Below are positions 6,270 to 8,577 of a stretch of 8,577 nucleotides of DNA, one piece after another. The notes below the pieces were generated by a model. The model saw only the letters and a program-made list of their open reading frames with translations, was not told the DNA's origin and ran no database searches. Every line of letters starts with the position of its first letter. Position 1 is the first letter of the stretch. Source of the stretch: an uncultured Bacteroidota bacterium (GTDB lineage: Bacteria; Bacteroidota; Bacteroidia; Bacteroidales; 4484-276); NCBI GenBank assembly GCA_903930725.1, contig CAIYZW010000696.1, positions 1 through 8,577 of the forward strand. The letters are read 5' to 3'. The position numbers were made by a program, and so were the translations under genes.

Positions 6270-7160
6270 ATGATTAGAGCGGATTTCAGAACGGTTTTCT
6301 CAACCATAGTTTTAGCTTTGTTTTTTTTGACCTCCTGTCAGAAAAATAACCTCCAGCCCGGAATTCCTGCTTTTATCAAAGTCGAAAGTCTTGGTTTAAC
6401 CACCGATTATTCGATAGAAGGAACTAATTCACATAAGATTACCGACGTTTGGGTTTATGTTGACGACCAATCCATTGGCGCCTTTGAAATGCCAGCAACT
6501 ATTCCGGTTTTAAAAAACGGGGAAGGTGTTCTGAAGCTTCAGCCGGGTATTAAAATAAATGGAATTGCCACAACCCGAATTCCAAATCCATTTTACAAGC
6601 CCATCATTATCAATAATTTTAATTTCGTTTCCGACAGCATAATTAAGGTTGGAGGCAATACAACATATTGGGAATCAGTGACATTTGTCTGGCAGGAAGA
6701 TTTTGAAGGTGTGGCAATTTCGATAGATACAACCAGCAAGAGCGAAACCAAGATGGTTTTAACGCCAACGGGCACCGACCAGACTTTTGAAGGCGCGCAT
6801 TCAGGCAAAATTGTGCTCGACGAAGACCATAATATTTACGAAGGCGCTTCATTTGAAGCTTATGAACTTCCAACTGACGGAACGCCCGTTATCCTCGAAA
6901 TGGACTATAAAAATACTGCGATGTTTACGGTTGGAATATTCGCTCAGTCATCTTCGCAAATCATTCAGGATCCGCTTATTTATCTTAATCCAAAAGATGA
7001 CTGGAATAAAATTTACATCAATCTCACCAACAAGTTATGGGTGACTTCTGACGATATCATTGATTTTAAAATCTTCTTTGGAGCTTTGCTTCAGGACAAC
7101 GAAACGGAGGCTGTAATTCTGATTGATAATATTAAACTCATTTACCGGGCAAATAACTGA
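6270..7160 (+). CDS. Unrecognised lipoprotein coupled to a sugar transferase gene
   Basis: 296 residues. I do not recognise a named family. Seen: basic residues Arg3 and Arg7, a hydrophobic stretch, and lipobox LTSC with Cys23 lipidated. The mature N-terminus QKNN has no acidic export signal, so a periplasm-facing anchor is more likely than the cell surface (inference). The mature part appears to be two beta-rich units. The first (about 30-130) contains ITDVWVYVDDQSIGAFEMP and a proline-rich IPNPFYKPI. The second (about 140-293) opens with WQEDFEGVAI and ends with ILIDNIKLIYR, a pattern typical of jelly-roll, galactose-binding-like or carbohydrate-binding folds. No catalytic motif is visible. 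Its TGA overlaps the next ATG by one base (TGATG), so translation of the sugar transferase is probably coupled to it. This suggests a role in export or assembly of the same polysaccharide, perhaps glycan binding. The ATG at 6270 is the only start that gives a normal signal peptide. Confidence 0.82.
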   Translation: MIRADFRTVFSTIVLALFFLTSCQKNNLQPGIPAFIKVESLGLTTDYSIEGTNSHKITDVWVYVDDQSIGAFEMPATIPVLKNGEGVLKLQPGIKINGIATTRIPNPFYKPIIINNFNFVSDSIIKVGGNTTYWESVTFVWQEDFEGVAISIDTTSKSETKMVLTPTGTDQTFEGAHSGKIVLDEDHNIYEGASFEAYELPTDGTPVILEMDYKNTAMFTVGIFAQSSSQIIQDPLIYLNPKDDWNKIYINLTNKLWVTSDDIIDFKIFFGALLQDNETEAVILIDNIKLIYRANN

Positions 7161-8575
7161 TGAACAAAACTTTACAACAGGCAAAATATTTATTTGCAGA
7201 TTGGTTTACCGCGGTTGTAACCTGGATGCTCTTTTTTGTTTATCGAAAATATTCCATCACTCCCGAAATAATTAATCATCCTGATGAAATAATTACCGAT
7301 CCGAAATTTTATATCGGAATGTTGGTGATTCCTATGTTCTGGATAATTCTGTACATTATTGCCGGTTCGTACCGCAAGATTTACCGGAAATCCAGAATCA
7401 GAGAGCTTTCGCAGACCTTTTCGACAACCTTTATTGGTGTCACCATTATTTTCTTTACTTTGATTCTGGATGATATTGTTATCTCGTACAAATCATATTA
7501 CCAGTCATTTATCATTCTTTTTGGGATTCAGTTTATTCTCACCTTTGCTTTCCGGTTAATAATTACAACGCGCACCGTTAAGAAAATCCATCGCAAAATC
7601 CTGGGTTTTAATACAATCATCGTTGGAAGCAACGAAAATGCTGTTAAAATTTTTCATGACCTCGAAACCCAGAAACCTTCGTCGGGAAACAGATTTATTG
7701 GTTTTGTAAATGCAAAAGAATATGCCGAATACCCGCTTGCAGCTTACCTTCCGAAAATCGGCACGCTTGAAGATTTGCATAAACTGGTTATTGACAACAA
7801 GGTGGAGGAAGTTGTAATCGCCATCGAAAGAACAGAAAATGAAATGGTTGAAACAATTATTGGCGAAATCGAAGATACCGATGTTGTGATCAAAATAAAT
7901 CCGCTTATTCAGGATTTCCTGATGGGTTCGGTAAAAACAACTTCCATTTTTTCGGAACCACTCATCCAGATTTCGCCTGATTTGATGCCGGCATGGCAGG
8001 AATCTCTCAAAAGGCTTATTGATGTTGTTGTTTCGGTGATTGCAATGATTTTGTTGATTCCTGTTTATATTTTTCTGGCCATCGGCGTCAAATTATCATC
8101 CAAAGGCCCCGTATTTTATTCGCAGGAACGGATTGGACTACACGGAAAACCATTCAGTATTCTCAAATTCAGGTCAATGTATGTTGGTGCCGAGCAGGGA
8201 AAACCACAGTTATCTTCAGAAAACGACAGCCGGATAACCCCTTTTGGCAAAATGCTGCGCCGCCTGCGCCTCGATGAAACCCCACAGTTTTACACCGTTT
8301 TAATTGGCGATATGTCGCTGGTTGGCCCTCGTCCCGAAAGGCAGTTTTTTATTGATCAGATCATTAAAAAAGCGCCACATTACCGCCTTTTGCAAAAGGT
8401 TAAACCCGGCATTACTTCGTGGGGACAGGTAAAATTTGGTTATGCCTCAAATGTTGATGAGATGATCCAGCGCCTGAAATACGATATTTTATATGTCGAA
8501 AACATGTCGCTGGCAATGGATTTTAAGATTATGGCCTACACCATCCTGATTATTTTGCAGGGTAGGGGAAAGTAG
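7160..8575 (+). CDS. Polyprenyl-phosphate sugar phosphotransferase (WcaJ-like initiating enzyme)
   Basis: 471 residues, full length for this family. The enzyme transfers a sugar-1-phosphate from a nucleotide sugar to undecaprenyl phosphate at the inner membrane, the first step of exopolysaccharide, capsule or O-antigen repeat-unit synthesis. Seen: four N-terminal membrane helices (about 10-28, 50-70, 87-105, 115-135), a cytoplasmic Rossmann-like CoA_binding_3 domain (about 150-275, starting NTIIVGSNENA), a hydrophobic membrane-associated helix (286-311), then the catalytic domain. The catalytic domain has GPVFYSQERIG (316-326), KFRSM (336-340), the Asp372-Glu373 dyad in LDETPQ, GDMSLVGPRPE (383-393) and PGITSWGQV (416-424). 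The position after the dyad reads QFYTVL where many relatives have an Asn before VL; I doubt that this impairs activity. The sugar cannot be told from sequence. It starts in the TGATG overlap with the lipoprotein gene. The stop lies two bases before the window end, so following polysaccharide genes are not visible. Confidence 0.93.
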   Translation: MNKTLQQAKYLFADWFTAVVTWMLFFVYRKYSITPEIINHPDEIITDPKFYIGMLVIPMFWIILYIIAGSYRKIYRKSRIRELSQTFSTTFIGVTIIFFTLILDDIVISYKSYYQSFIILFGIQFILTFAFRLIITTRTVKKIHRKILGFNTIIVGSNENAVKIFHDLETQKPSSGNRFIGFVNAKEYAEYPLAAYLPKIGTLEDLHKLVIDNKVEEVVIAIERTENEMVETIIGEIEDTDVVIKINPLIQDFLMGSVKTTSIFSEPLIQISPDLMPAWQESLKRLIDVVVSVIAMILLIPVYIFLAIGVKLSSKGPVFYSQERIGLHGKPFSILKFRSMYVGAEQGKPQLSSENDSRITPFGKMLRRLRLDETPQFYTVLIGDMSLVGPRPERQFFIDQIIKKAPHYRLLQKVKPGITSWGQVKFGYASNVDEMIQRLKYDILYVENMSLAMDFKIMAYTILIILQGRGK

Positions 8576-8577
8576 GT

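Overview
The window looks like ordinary chromosome from a member of the phylum Bacteroidota, possibly the order Marinilabiliales/Bacteroidales (the order is an inference). The signs are: A/T-rich leaders mostly without Shine-Dalgarno sequences; three exact copies of the Bacteroidota -7 promoter element TAnnTTTG in front of genes; a RelA/SpoT protein with the sequence style of that phylum; two lipoproteins with short N-terminal signal peptides; and an E-K-P/GHVERFNP-type Gfo/Idh oxidoreductase. I see no mobile element, integrase, CRISPR array, tRNA or rRNA.

Layout from left to right: (1) floA, a flotillin-like membrane scaffold protein (15-1025, +), closed by a strong intrinsic terminator (1043-1078). 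(2) A single-gene unit with its own promoter, encoding a lipoprotein with a papain-like/C39-type cysteine peptidase fold (1202-1843, +). (3) A long RelA/SpoT homologue (2030-4468, +) behind a promoter with a 12-bp palindrome over its -33 region. Its (p)ppGpp synthetase site looks intact, its hydrolase site is badly degenerate, and a charged segment of about 80 residues interrupts the synthetase domain. (4) pcm, protein-L-isoaspartate O-methyltransferase (4470-5117, -), convergent with the RelA/SpoT gene with one base between the stop codons. (5) Divergent from pcm, a rightward cluster: a Gfo/Idh oxidoreductase (5223-6191), an unrecognised two-part lipoprotein (6270-7160) and a membrane polyprenyl-phosphate sugar phosphotransferase (7160-8575). 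The lipoprotein stop overlaps the transferase start by one base.

The left half is housekeeping, stress and envelope maintenance: membrane organisation, stringent-response alarmone synthesis and protein repair. The right half looks like the start of a surface-polysaccharide locus. The Gfo/Idh enzyme could modify a nucleotide sugar and the last gene would put the first sugar-phosphate on undecaprenyl phosphate. The lipoprotein is tied to that transferase by translational coupling. The window ends two bases after the transferase stop, so the rest of the locus is not visible.

No clearly new system stands out. The best leads are the coupled lipoprotein of unknown function, the synthetase-only-looking RelA/SpoT protein with its insertion, and the palindrome over its promoter.
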